Part shown: in pieces, positions 4,960 to 12,080 of the stretch
Layout of the letters: each line of letters opens with the position of its first letter
How positions within the stretch are numbered: the stretch's first letter is position 1
Assembly: GCA_035758575.1 (NCBI GenBank)
Contig: DASTXH010000019.1
Span: 1 to 13,401, forward strand
Source of the DNA: JANWHZ01 sp035758575
GTDB taxonomy: Bacteria; Patescibacteriota; Saccharimonadia; Saccharimonadales; UBA4665
DNA: 13,401 nt
Direction of reading: 5' to 3'
Notes under the pieces: generated by a model
Databases searched by the model: none
Seen by the model: only the letters and a program-made list of their open reading frames with translations
Told to the model about the DNA's origin: nothing
Position numbers and translations under genes: made by a program

Positions 4960-6190
4960 GCTCCGGGGGCGGCTGCATGGCTTGCAGTATGTATGCCACC
5001 TTTTGGGCTATAGAGGGGCTGTCGTAGTACCTATCGATGACCGGGATGCCCTCTAGGTCCGGCTCGGGCGTAGGATTTAAGCGATGTGCGAGGGCGAGTC
5101 TTGCGAGCCCTTGGTTGATTGGATGCGAGTACCTGACGGATGGCGCCTCCATGGTTACGTGCACCGGAGAGAATTGTATGCGGCTGCCGTTTTCGCGCAT
5201 GCGGGCGCATGCGGCCTGTAGGTCTTTTATGTGTTTGATATTGTCATCCAAGTGTACAAGGCGCAGGTCGGGGTTGGTGAATACGCCTTGGCATATAGCG
5301 GCTTCCAGCGCGTCGCCTTTATTCTCAGGAGTAATGATAATAACGCCCGGCGGCATCGAGCCGCCGTGATCCACTATCTCGTTGGCTATGCGCAGCAACT
5401 GTGTACCGCGGGCTCCTTTGCTGAGGATGCCTACCGGAATGCCGTATTCGCTGCGCAGTATGTAGCGTGCACCGGATACTGCGGTATCCGATTGATGAAA
5501 GAGCGGCCAGGTGACGCGCAGGTATATAGACTCGAGTAAGCTGCCGCCCTGCTTGTCAAACGTCGATGTTGTGGTGAACGTTCCATTATCGTAATAGAAT
5601 GGCTGCATGTCTCTTTCGTCCGGCGGGGAATTGCACAAGGCAAAAAAGGTGTCTTGGATTTGCGCCATCGCGTGCCTAGCATCGCCCTGTCCAAACGGTA
5701 CGGCTTCGGGTGCGAGCCTGTTGTGCTGGGTGCGCCGTTTGGCTAGATGAAACGCGGCTTGGGCGAGCATACGGGTCATGATAGCGGGATCGTGGTTGCC
5801 GCCAGGCGAAGATAGAAGATGAAGCGTATTCATAAAGCTGTCTAAATCTTCGGCGGTATGCGGTATGTGGCGCTTCCTAAGAAACGTAGAGAACAGCTGG
5901 TTGCGATCGAGTCGGGCTGTCTCGTTTAGGGCGGCAGTACCGTCGTGGTCCGTCAGGACGCACACAGCGGTGTCGGTATTGAACAGATTGTGTATATATA
6001 CGTCTCCGGTAGGGCGTCCGTTTGGAGCGGGCGGAAGAGCGTAGTGGCGGTACTGCGAAAGGAGTTCGAGCACATGCATAGGCTTCAGATAACCATGGTT
6101 GTCGTTCCCCGTATCCGCCGTATCTATGGCTAGAAATGGCCGGAGTGCCTCGCTACTGGCTAGGCTGGCAGATGCTATATTTTCGGACAT
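4952..6190 (-). CDS. Divergent HAD-superfamily-like protein
   Basis: I do not recognise the full-length 412-residue family. Within it the four HAD motifs can be read in order. AVCVLTDHDGT (75-85) gives motif I with D81 and D83. IPVGILSKG (251-259) gives motif II with S257. K291 in PENKGD is a candidate motif III lysine. LRLVHLDDN (309-317) gives motif IV with D315 and D316. About 170 residues between motifs I and II would form a large cap, which is unusual and may set substrate choice. There is no signal peptide or membrane segment, so it should be cytoplasmic. A phosphatase or related phosphotransfer activity is inference from the motifs. GGTGG precedes the ATG. It is divergent from metG and converges on the HIT gene with an 8-base overlap. 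Confidence 0.75.
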   Translation of the reverse strand: MSENIASASLASSEALRPFLAIDTADTGNDNHGYLKPMHVLELLSQYRHYALPPAPNGRPTGDVYIHNLFNTDTAVCVLTDHDGTAALNETARLDRNQLFSTFLRKRHIPHTAEDLDSFMNTLHLLSSPGGNHDPAIMTRMLAQAAFHLAKRRTQHNRLAPEAVPFGQGDARHAMAQIQDTFFALCNSPPDERDMQPFYYDNGTFTTTSTFDKQGGSLLESIYLRVTWPLFHQSDTAVSGARYILRSEYGIPVGILSKGARGTQLLRIANEIVDHGGSMPPGVIIITPENKGDALEAAICQGVFTNPDLRLVHLDDNIKHIKDLQAACARMRENGSRIQFSPVHVTMEAPSVRYSHPINQGLARLALAHRLNPTPEPDLEGIPVIDRYYDSPSIAQKVAYILQAMQPPPELI

Positions 6191-6369
6191 TGTTGAGATA
6201 CCACCGGTAGAACATTATTGAAATATATTATGGCCCATCTGGTACAATATGACATGTGATGATACTGCAAAATACGGCCGCCGTTTATGCGCTTTGCATT
6301 ATGCCCTGCCAGGGCTAATATTCTCTTACACTATACTATTTTATTTATGAATCAAACAGATAGGTTATC
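6191..6369. promoter_or_regulatory. Divergent intergenic region with metG promoters
   Basis: Toward metG, TTGAAA (6218-6223), 19 bases and TGG TACAAT (6243-6248) make one plausible promoter; TATACT (6332-6337) makes a second that would give a 26-base leader with a weak GATAGG ribosome-binding site. A small hairpin GCCCT/AGGGC (6303-6315) lies between. I see no T-box or other riboswitch; the region is too short for a standard T-box. No clear minus-strand promoter for the HAD-like gene was found. Confidence 0.45.
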
Positions 6370-7818
6370 ATGAGCAATTTTTATGTAACTACCTCGATAC
6401 CATACGTGAACGGCGAGCCGCACCTGGGACACGCCATGGAGTTTATCATGGCCGATGTGCTGGCACGGCACGCACGGCACCAGGGCAAGCCGACGTTGTT
6501 TTGCACCGGCACCGACGAACATGGCGGCAAGATTGCCGAAAAAGCAGCCGAGAAAGGCCTGACGCCGCAGGCGCTGGCCGACCAAATGAGCCAATCGTTC
6601 CAAGATTTGGCACAGCGGCTGAACCTTAGCAACGACCGTTTTATCCGCACCACCGACAAGCCGCATATGCAGCGCGCGCAGATTATTTGGAAGGCGCTTA
6701 CACAGGATATTTACAAGACCAAGTATATTGGCTGGTATTGTACCGGAGATGAGGCGTTTTTTACTGAAACTGAGGTGAAGGCCAATAACGGCGTATGCCC
6801 AAACCACAACCGGCCGTACGAGAAGATCGAGGAAGAGAACTACTTCTTTAAACTCAGCAAGTATACTGATGCCATTTATGAACGTATTACTAGCGGGGAT
6901 TTTTTGGTGATGCCCGAATCACGCCGCAACGAGATGTTGTCACTTTTGAAAGAGGGCTTGGAGGATATCAGCATTTCGCGGCCGAAAGATAAGATTACCT
7001 GGGGCATTCCCGTGCCTGGCGACGCCAACCAGGTAATGTACGTATGGTTCGAGGCGCTCATGAACTACATAACGGTGCTGGGCTATCCTGAGCACGATGA
7101 CTTCAAGAAATTCTGGCCCGCTGATGTGCAAGTAATCGGCAAGGATATTACGCGGTTCCACGCGGCGATCTGGCCGGCGATGCTTTTGGGTCTTAAGTTG
7201 CCCTTGCCAAAAGCGCTGTATGTGCATGGGTTCATCAATGTAGATGGCAAGAAGATGAGCAAATCGCTTGGTAACTACATTTCGCCGAATGATGTTATCG
7301 ATAAGTACGGTACCGATCCATTCCGCTACTATTTCCTGCGGCATATTCCATCGTACGAAGATGGTGATTTTACGTGGGATACCTTTGAGGCGGCATATAA
7401 CAACGAGCTCGCTAATGAGCTGGGCAATGCCGTACAGCGGACAGCGGTAATGATCCAAAAATACCAGGACGGACTGATCGGCGACATTCCGCCGGCCGAG
7501 CACGATACCGCAGCGTATGATGCCGCACTGGCTGCCTGCAAGTTTGATCGGGCGCTGGACGAGGTATGGGATCAGGTGCGCGGACTGAACCAGTATATCG
7601 ACGAAGAGAAGCCGTGGGCCATTGCCAAAACGGGCGATGCTGACCACTTGCGGGAAGTGTTGGCCTACCAGGCGAGCTGCCTGATTGAGATTGCCGATTT
7701 GCTCGAGCCGTTTATGCCTGATACGGCTGCCAAGATTAAAGGTGTGTTTGCCGAGGGTATCCTACGCCCACTGAGTGGCACCCTATTTCCTAAGCAAGAA
7801 GCTCCTAAAGAAGCATAA
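6370..7818 (+). CDS. metG: Methionyl-tRNA synthetase
   Basis: A class I aminoacyl-tRNA synthetase of 482 residues that charges tRNA-Met with methionine using ATP. The HIGH-type motif is HLGH (18-21) within SIPYVNGEPHLGH, and the KMSKS loop is intact (295-299) in VDGKKMSKSLGNYI. The connective domain has WYCTGDEAF (122-130) and CPNHNRPYEKIEEENYFF (143-160), a single-knuckle form with only two cysteines in place (C124, C143). The anticodon-binding helical domain follows (about 330-470). The protein ends PKQEAPKEA with no C-terminal EMAP/Trbp domain, so it is the short MetG type. It is the first gene of an operon; tatD starts two bases after the stop. Confidence 0.97.
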   Translation: MSNFYVTTSIPYVNGEPHLGHAMEFIMADVLARHARHQGKPTLFCTGTDEHGGKIAEKAAEKGLTPQALADQMSQSFQDLAQRLNLSNDRFIRTTDKPHMQRAQIIWKALTQDIYKTKYIGWYCTGDEAFFTETEVKANNGVCPNHNRPYEKIEEENYFFKLSKYTDAIYERITSGDFLVMPESRRNEMLSLLKEGLEDISISRPKDKITWGIPVPGDANQVMYVWFEALMNYITVLGYPEHDDFKKFWPADVQVIGKDITRFHAAIWPAMLLGLKLPLPKALYVHGFINVDGKKMSKSLGNYISPNDVIDKYGTDPFRYYFLRHIPSYEDGDFTWDTFEAAYNNELANELGNAVQRTAVMIQKYQDGLIGDIPPAEHDTAAYDAALAACKFDRALDEVWDQVRGLNQYIDEEKPWAIAKTGDADHLREVLAYQASCLIEIADLLEPFMPDTAAKIKGVFAEGILRPLSGTLFPKQEAPKEA

Positions 7819-7820
7819 CT

Positions 7821-8648
7821 ATGGCAGTAGAACTCTTTGATAGCCACTGCCATGTCCAGTCGGCCGGATTAGACGCCGGTGAACGCGCTACGCGTGAACG
7901 CTGGGCGAAGCTGGCCGACCCGAGCGGCGATGCCATCATAGCGCATGCACGTGAAGCGGGCGTAACCCGCCTGCTATGCGTGGGCTGTGATGCTGCCGAC
8001 AGTGAACTGGCGATAGACTTCGTGAAAAATCGTGAAAACTGCTGGGCATCCATAGGTATCCATCCGCACGAATCCCAGCACTATGCCGGCAATCAGGGAC
8101 GCTTGGATGCCTTTGCCAAGCTCGCCAAACGCGCCAAAGTAGTCGCGGTAGGCGAATGCGGCCTGGATTATTTCTACACCCATTCGCCTAAGGAGGCACA
8201 AGTGGCTGTGTTGCGCTTCCAGATAGAACTAGCACAGAAGCACGATTTGCCGATGGTATTTCACGTACGTGAGGCGTTCGACGATTTCTGGCCGATTTTC
8301 GATGAGTATCACGCAAGGCAGCCGATCCGAGGTGTGTTGCACAGCTTTACAGACAGCCAGGCAAACATGCAGCGTGCCGTACAGAACGGCCTACACATTG
8401 GCGTGAACGGCATCGCTACGTTCGCCAAAGAGCCTTCGCAGCAGGCAATGTACAGGGCTATCCCTATCGAACATTTGCTGCTGGAAACAGATGCGCCTTT
8501 CTTGACGCCTCACCCGTACCGTGGTACTATATGTGAACCTTATCACACGAGGATAGTGGTTGAGTTTATGGCGCAACAAAGGGGTGAATCGGTAGAACAC
8601 ATTGCCGCAATCACCACGCAGAACGCACAAAACTTATTTCGCGTATAG
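7821..8648 (+). CDS. tatD: TatD family metal-dependent hydrolase (DNase)
   Basis: The 275-residue protein has the complete TatD metal-site series: DSHCH (7-11; H9 and H11), GIHPHE (79-84), GECGLDYF (111-118; E112), FHVREA (147-152; H148), LHSF (173-176; H174) and LETDAPFLTP (221-230; D224). TatD enzymes are cytoplasmic TIM-barrel hydrolases with 3'-5' exonuclease or DNase activity, linked to DNA repair and turnover. The gene follows metG directly, an arrangement common in bacteria. The start lacks a strong ribosome-binding site, which fits translational coupling to metG. An extra 20-residue insertion (about 15-35) between the first motif and the next helix is somewhat longer than usual. Confidence 0.95.
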   Translation: MAVELFDSHCHVQSAGLDAGERATRERWAKLADPSGDAIIAHAREAGVTRLLCVGCDAADSELAIDFVKNRENCWASIGIHPHESQHYAGNQGRLDAFAKLAKRAKVVAVGECGLDYFYTHSPKEAQVAVLRFQIELAQKHDLPMVFHVREAFDDFWPIFDEYHARQPIRGVLHSFTDSQANMQRAVQNGLHIGVNGIATFAKEPSQQAMYRAIPIEHLLLETDAPFLTPHPYRGTICEPYHTRIVVEFMAQQRGESVEHIAAITTQNAQNLFRV

Positions 8649-8660
8649 GAGGAAGGAACC

Positions 8661-8909
8661 ATGTCACCCAACGCTCCCGAATTGAAACAGTTCACCGGCT
8701 CCATGCACCGCGAACAGGTGTATCAGCAAATGGAGAAGAATGAAGCCGGCCTTATAAATGGACGCAACGCACTTCGTGGACTGCTTGAGATGAACGGGCC
8801 CGATCTATCAGCTTCACAAAGTACGTATACAGAAGCTGTAACCCCTAAGCCTATCGACCTCAACGAGTATCGTGCGCGCGTGAACGAGGCGTACACTAAT
8901 GCTGCGTGA
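8661..8909 (+). CDS. Hypothetical protein, 82 aa, in metG operon
   Basis: I do not recognise this 82-residue protein. It is soluble, mainly helical in its first half (about residues 14-45, ending RNALRGLLEMNG), with a polar, probably flexible stretch (50-67) and a second short helix containing LNEYRARVNEAY (71-82). It has the best ribosome-binding site in the window, AGGAGG (8647-8652), eight bases before the ATG, and starts 12 bases after tatD. Its last 11 bases overlap the next gene, so the two are coupled and may act together. No metal, nucleotide or membrane motif is visible. Confidence 0.82.
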   Translation: MSPNAPELKQFTGSMHREQVYQQMEKNEAGLINGRNALRGLLEMNGPDLSASQSTYTEAVTPKPIDLNEYRARVNEAYTNAA

Positions 8910-9279
8910 TATTTTTACGCATACGAAGGCACGCAAGCAAGATCAGCGTAAGGCAGATTTTCAACGCGCATTATTACACTATGAGGCCCGCCTGGGCGGT
9001 GAGATATTTGGTCCCATTCCCAAAGGTGGCCGCCGTGAGTTTTTCTGCTTAGACGAGCACACCTGGGTGTGGCACGAAGAGTGGAAAGACGAGCAAGGCA
9101 AACAGCACGCCTTAACGACCCGGTATGATATCCGTCCAAATGGCGTCGTCAAGTCGCAGGGTGATAGCGTGTATCAAGCGCTCACCAAGGAAGAGGCGCA
9201 TAATTTTTACTTGGCAATGCAAGCGTATGTAGAAAAGGTGAACACCGAGCTACAACGCATTGCCCAATATATCGCCTAG
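8899..9279 (+). CDS. Hypothetical protein, 126 aa, in metG operon
   Basis: This product is unrecognised. The N-terminus (1-33) is a basic helix; the centre (44-90) is beta-rich with many aromatic residues (EFFCLDEHTWVWHEEWKDE, then TTRYDIRPNGVVKSQ); the end (95-126) is an amphipathic helix. There is no signal peptide or membrane segment. The compact alpha-beta-alpha layout and conserved-looking WVWHEEW and RYDIRPNG motifs suggest a defined domain, possibly ligand- or protein-binding, but no activity can be named. GAGG (8886-8889) lies nine bases before the ATG, inside the preceding gene, and the 11-base overlap implies coupling. The next gene has its own promoter 16-21 bases after this stop. 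Confidence 0.82.
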   Translation: MLRDIFTHTKARKQDQRKADFQRALLHYEARLGGEIFGPIPKGGRREFFCLDEHTWVWHEEWKDEQGKQHALTTRYDIRPNGVVKSQGDSVYQALTKEEAHNFYLAMQAYVEKVNTELQRIAQYIA

Positions 9280-9294
9280 TTTTCTCTGGCGTTT

Positions 9295-9300
9295 TATACT
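9295..9300 (+). promoter_or_regulatory. Cysteine desulfurase promoter, -10 (near leaderless)
   Basis: TATACT is followed by seven bases and ATG at 9308; the expected +1 is one base before the start codon. It fits in the 28 bases after the previous stop. No -35 or ribosome-binding site is seen. Confidence 0.55.
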
Positions 9301-9307
9301 AAAGCTT

Positions 9308-10453
9308 ATGAATACGATTTATGCCGACTATGCCGCCGCTACGCCGGTAGATAGCCGGGTGCTTGCGGCCATGCAGCCCTATTTTAGCCAGCAGTTTTAT
9401 AATCCGTCTGCAACGTATTTGGCTGCAAAACAAGTACGGCAAAGCCTGGAATCTGCCCGTGCCGGCGTAGCGGCGGTGCTTGGGGCTCGTGTATCAGAAA
9501 TAATCTTTACTGCCGGGGGCACCGAGGCAAATAATTTGGCGATCCATGGGTTGATGCGCGCCTTTCCCGGCAAAAAAGTAGTAGTAAGCGCCATTGAGCA
9601 TGAATCGATATTGTCTGCGGCGCATGTCTATGACTGCGCCGAAGTTCCGGTAATGTCGGACGGGCTCTTGGATATCGCAGGCCTGGAACGCGCTATAGGC
9701 GATGACACCGTGCTGGTGAGCATCATGTATGCTAACAACGAAGTTGGTACCATACAGCCTATTCGCGAGATTGCGGCATTAGTACGTGAAGTACTGATTG
9801 CGCGCAAAAAGGCAGGCAACACGTTGCCGTTGTATGTGCACACCGATGCGGCGCAGGCCGCAAACTACCTGGATATACATGTTTCCCGCTTGGGTGTAGA
9901 CCTGATGACGCTGAATGGCGGCAAGATATACGGCCCTAAACAAAGCGGCGTACTGTGGGTGAAAACTGGCGTGCATCTGGAGCCGTTGGTGTACGGTGGC
10001 GGACAGGAACGGGGACTGCGCAGCGGCACCGAGAATGTGGCGGGGGCAATTGGTTTTAGTACGGCACTGCAGATTGCGCAAACGATGCGCGCCGATGAGT
10101 CGTACAGGTTGCAGCAGCTGCAGAAGCTTTGTTTTGATCTTATGGAGCGGCAGCTACCGGACGTTATCGTGAACGGTTCGCGCAAGAAGCGCCTGCCAAA
10201 CAACGTGCATATCACGCTGCCGGGTCAAGATAACGAACGGGTACTTATGCTGCTGGATGAAGCGGGAATCCAGGCGGCGGCCGGTTCGGCATGTAGCGCC
10301 AGCAACGAAGAGCCGTCGCACGTGCTGCGGGCTATGGGTGTAGCGCGCAAAGATGCGCAGGCGTCACTGCGGTTTACTTTTGGCCGCCAAACTACAGAGG
10401 CAGACGTGCGTACGCTGGTAGATGTCCTTGCTGGAATCGCAGGCAAAAGCTAG
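9308..10453 (+). CDS. Cysteine desulfurase (NifS/IscS family)
   Basis: A PLP-dependent class V aminotransferase-fold enzyme of 381 residues that takes sulfur from cysteine as a persulfide for Fe-S clusters and tRNA thiolation. Visible residues: YADYAAATP at the start, TAGGTEANN (69-77), E97-H98 stacking on PLP, HTDAAQ (178-183), the Schiff-base lysine K206 in NGGKIYGP, RSGTEN (238-243) and the catalytic loop cysteine C329 in GSACSAS. The frame could open at 9260, but those 16 residues do not fit the family, and a -10 box supports 9308. No scaffold (IscU/SufU), ThiI or MnmA gene is adjacent, so the sulfur acceptor is unknown. The stop overlaps the convergent phosphodiesterase gene in a shared CTAG. 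Confidence 0.95.
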   Translation: MNTIYADYAAATPVDSRVLAAMQPYFSQQFYNPSATYLAAKQVRQSLESARAGVAAVLGARVSEIIFTAGGTEANNLAIHGLMRAFPGKKVVVSAIEHESILSAAHVYDCAEVPVMSDGLLDIAGLERAIGDDTVLVSIMYANNEVGTIQPIREIAALVREVLIARKKAGNTLPLYVHTDAAQAANYLDIHVSRLGVDLMTLNGGKIYGPKQSGVLWVKTGVHLEPLVYGGGQERGLRSGTENVAGAIGFSTALQIAQTMRADESYRLQQLQKLCFDLMERQLPDVIVNGSRKKRLPNNVHITLPGQDNERVLMLLDEAGIQAAAGSACSASNEEPSHVLRAMGVARKDAQASLRFTFGRQTTEADVRTLVDVLAGIAGKS

Positions 10454-11121
10454 ACTGTGCGGAAGCGGTCGGGGTAGTCGGTATATACGCCGGCGAGTCC
10501 GGCATGTTCCCAGCGGCGGGCTTTTTTTGGGTCGTTGAGGTTATACGCAAACAAGTGATAGCCGCTGCGGCCAACGCTGCGGATAAAGCCGCGCCATAGC
10601 CAGCGGGCATTCATGGCAATGTAGTGCGTTTGCAGGCGTCGGCAGCGAAACGAGCCGCGTACGCCCGACCACTGTTCGTTGACGATAAGTGGTACGTCGG
10701 GCAGCACGGTGTGTATTGTCTGCAACGCGGCAAAATGGAACGATGCCACCCATAAGTCGTTGGGCTGCCAGCCTTTGGCGCGTGCCTGACGGATGCGCTC
10801 GGTAAGTAGCTCCACTGGTTCACCAGGTTTGATTTCGATGATCAGCGGTACTGTTCGGTCGACTGTCGCTATGGCGTCGTCAAGCAAGGCTAGGTCGGGT
10901 TTATGTGTTTTTAGTTCTGCGAGTGTGCAGTCGCGGATGTGCAAGTTATTGCCGGCGGCATCAACAAGAGCCTCATTGTGGTGTAATACCAGGTAGTTGT
11001 CTTTGGTGGCACGTATGTCTACCTCGAGCATGTCTACGCGGTATTCAAGGGCTTTTTTGATAGAAGCAAGCGTGTTCTCTGGCGCAAGCCCAGCGGCGCC
11101 GCGGTGGCCAATGAGTATCAT
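10450..11121 (-). CDS. Glycerophosphodiester phosphodiesterase family protein
   Basis: The 223-residue protein follows the GDPD pattern. HRG (6-8) and PENT (14-17) lead the domain. LEVDIRATKD (32-41) has metal ligands E33 and D35. H48 is a candidate general acid/base. IIEIKPG (94-100) has E96 and K98, and the end is YTDYPDRF. The family hydrolyses glycerophosphodiesters to glycerol 3-phosphate and an alcohol. It has no signal peptide, so it would act inside the cell on scavenged or turned-over lipid headgroups. One oddity: the usual HD after the third strand is HHN (47-49), with Asn in place of Asp. The ATG is preceded by TGC TACACT and six bases, a leaderless arrangement. It is convergent with the desulfurase and divergent from the ATPase-like operon. 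Confidence 0.92.
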   Translation of the reverse strand: MILIGHRGAAGLAPENTLASIKKALEYRVDMLEVDIRATKDNYLVLHHNEALVDAAGNNLHIRDCTLAELKTHKPDLALLDDAIATVDRTVPLIIEIKPGEPVELLTERIRQARAKGWQPNDLWVASFHFAALQTIHTVLPDVPLIVNEQWSGVRGSFRCRRLQTHYIAMNARWLWRGFIRSVGRSGYHLFAYNLNDPKKARRWEHAGLAGVYTDYPDRFRTV

Positions 11122-11127
11122 GTAGGC

Positions 11128-11136
11128 AGTGTAGCA
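11128..11136 (-). promoter_or_regulatory. GDPD promoter, extended -10 (leaderless)
   Basis: On the minus strand TGC TACACT is followed by six bases and ATG. Expected +1 is the A of the start codon at 11121. Confidence 0.6.
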
Positions 11137-11155
11137 TCTTCATAGTGCTTGTGCA

Positions 11156-11184
11156 TTGCTTGTGTGTACACGCACGGCTATACT
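11156..11184 (+). promoter_or_regulatory. Promoter of the ATPase-like operon
   Basis: TTGCTT (11156-11161), a 17-base spacer and TATACT (11179-11184) form the most complete promoter in the window. The expected +1 near 11191 leaves about three bases before the ATG at 11194. The divergent GDPD promoter is only about 20 bases away, so the two may compete. Confidence 0.6.
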
Positions 11185-11193
11185 TACTACAAG

Positions 11194-12051
11194 ATGCGTA
11201 AATCTGTCCGCCTGACTATCGCAGCCGGTATCGTGGTATTGCTCGCGCTTGGGGCGGCATTGCCGGCGGCGGCCACCAGCACGCCGACCGCTACCGACGG
11301 CATCGCCCAGAGTTACACGGTCGCAGATTCCTCTATTCGTCAAGGCATGATTGTGGGGCTGAACCGTCAGGACACCACAAAGGTCGTGTTGCTCACGACG
11401 CACAACATCACCGATATGTTGGGCGTAGCTATATCCGCCAGCGATGCACCGTTGACGCTGTCGGGATCCACCACAACGACCCAGGTGTATGTAGCGACCA
11501 GCGGCCAGTATAACGTGCTGGTCAGTAACCAGAACGGTGCGATCAACGTAGGTGATTACATTTCTATCTCTGGCCTAAATGGCATAGGTATGAAGGCGCA
11601 AGATACCGAGCAGACCGTGTTGGGCCGGGCGGTTTCAGCCTTTAGCGGGAGTGCCTCCAGCGCCACCAGTTCGGCCACGGTAACGGCCAGCAACGGCGCA
11701 AAGACCACAGTGAACATAGGCGTTATAACGGTGGCGGTAAACGTCACGAGCAACCCTAACCTGGGCAAGGGTACGGGCGATTTGCCGGGCTTTCTGCAGG
11801 TAGCCAGTTCTTCTATAGCCAACAAATCAGTTAGCGCACCGCGCGTATATCTAAGCTTAGGTGTCTTGGTGCTGACGGCATTTATTTCGGGCAGTTTGCT
11901 GTATAGCGGCGTACGCAATGGCGTAGTATCTATCGGGCGCAATCCGTTGGCGCGGCGGTCTATCGTGCGCAGCGTGATGCAGGTGGTTTTAGTGAGTGTG
12001 ATCGTTTTCATAATTGGTCTGTTTGGGGTATATTTACTACTAAGGTTATAA
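11194..12051 (+). CDS. Exported beta-rich domain fused to an ATP synthase c-like hairpin
   Basis: 285 residues. A signal peptide (basic RKSVR, hydrophobic core 8-24, likely cleavage after LPAAA) is followed by an extracytoplasmic, Thr/Ser/Gly-rich beta domain (about 30-195; QGMIVGLN, DMLGVAIS, VYVATSG, LVSNQNGAINVGDYI). A C-terminal hairpin comes last. Its first helix (217-238) leads into a basic loop with GRNP (248-251), and a second helix (about 262-283) follows. The RNP loop, the hairpin topology with the loop inside, and the place before b-, delta- and alpha-like genes match subunit c. In c, the ion-binding Asp/Glu sits 18 residues after that Pro; here it is V269, and neither helix has an acid. 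So I infer a membrane base that does not move ions. A frame exists from GTG 11149, but the signal peptide and promoter favour 11194. An unrelated two-helix anchor is the alternative. Confidence 0.72.
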   Translation: MRKSVRLTIAAGIVVLLALGAALPAAATSTPTATDGIAQSYTVADSSIRQGMIVGLNRQDTTKVVLLTTHNITDMLGVAISASDAPLTLSGSTTTTQVYVATSGQYNVLVSNQNGAINVGDYISISGLNGIGMKAQDTEQTVLGRAVSAFSGSASSATSSATVTASNGAKTTVNIGVITVAVNVTSNPNLGKGTGDLPGFLQVASSSIANKSVSAPRVYLSLGVLVLTAFISGSLLYSGVRNGVVSIGRNPLARRSIVRSVMQVVLVSVIVFIIGLFGVYLLLRL

Positions 12052-12053
12052 GC

Positions 12054-12080
12054 ATGAGCATGGTGGGCGGACAAGCATAA
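12054..12080 (+). other. Possible mini-ORF coupling the c-like and b-like genes
   Basis: An 8-codon frame (MSMVGGQA) ends in TAATG, sharing bases with the ATG of the b-like gene. GGGCGG inside it (12064-12069) can serve as that gene's ribosome-binding site. It may only be chance spacing. Confidence 0.2.

Noticed and set aside
6191..6369. T-box or SAM riboswitch before metG
   Set aside because: No T-box core, specifier stem or terminator-antiterminator pair can be seen, and the leader is too short.
6940..7647. 235-codon minus-strand open frame
   Set aside because: Antisense shadow of metG, which has intact HIGH and KMSKS motifs through this stretch.
11149..11193. Upstream GTG start for the c-like protein
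   Set aside because: It would put 15 residues before a clean signal peptide and would begin upstream of the predicted promoter -10 box.
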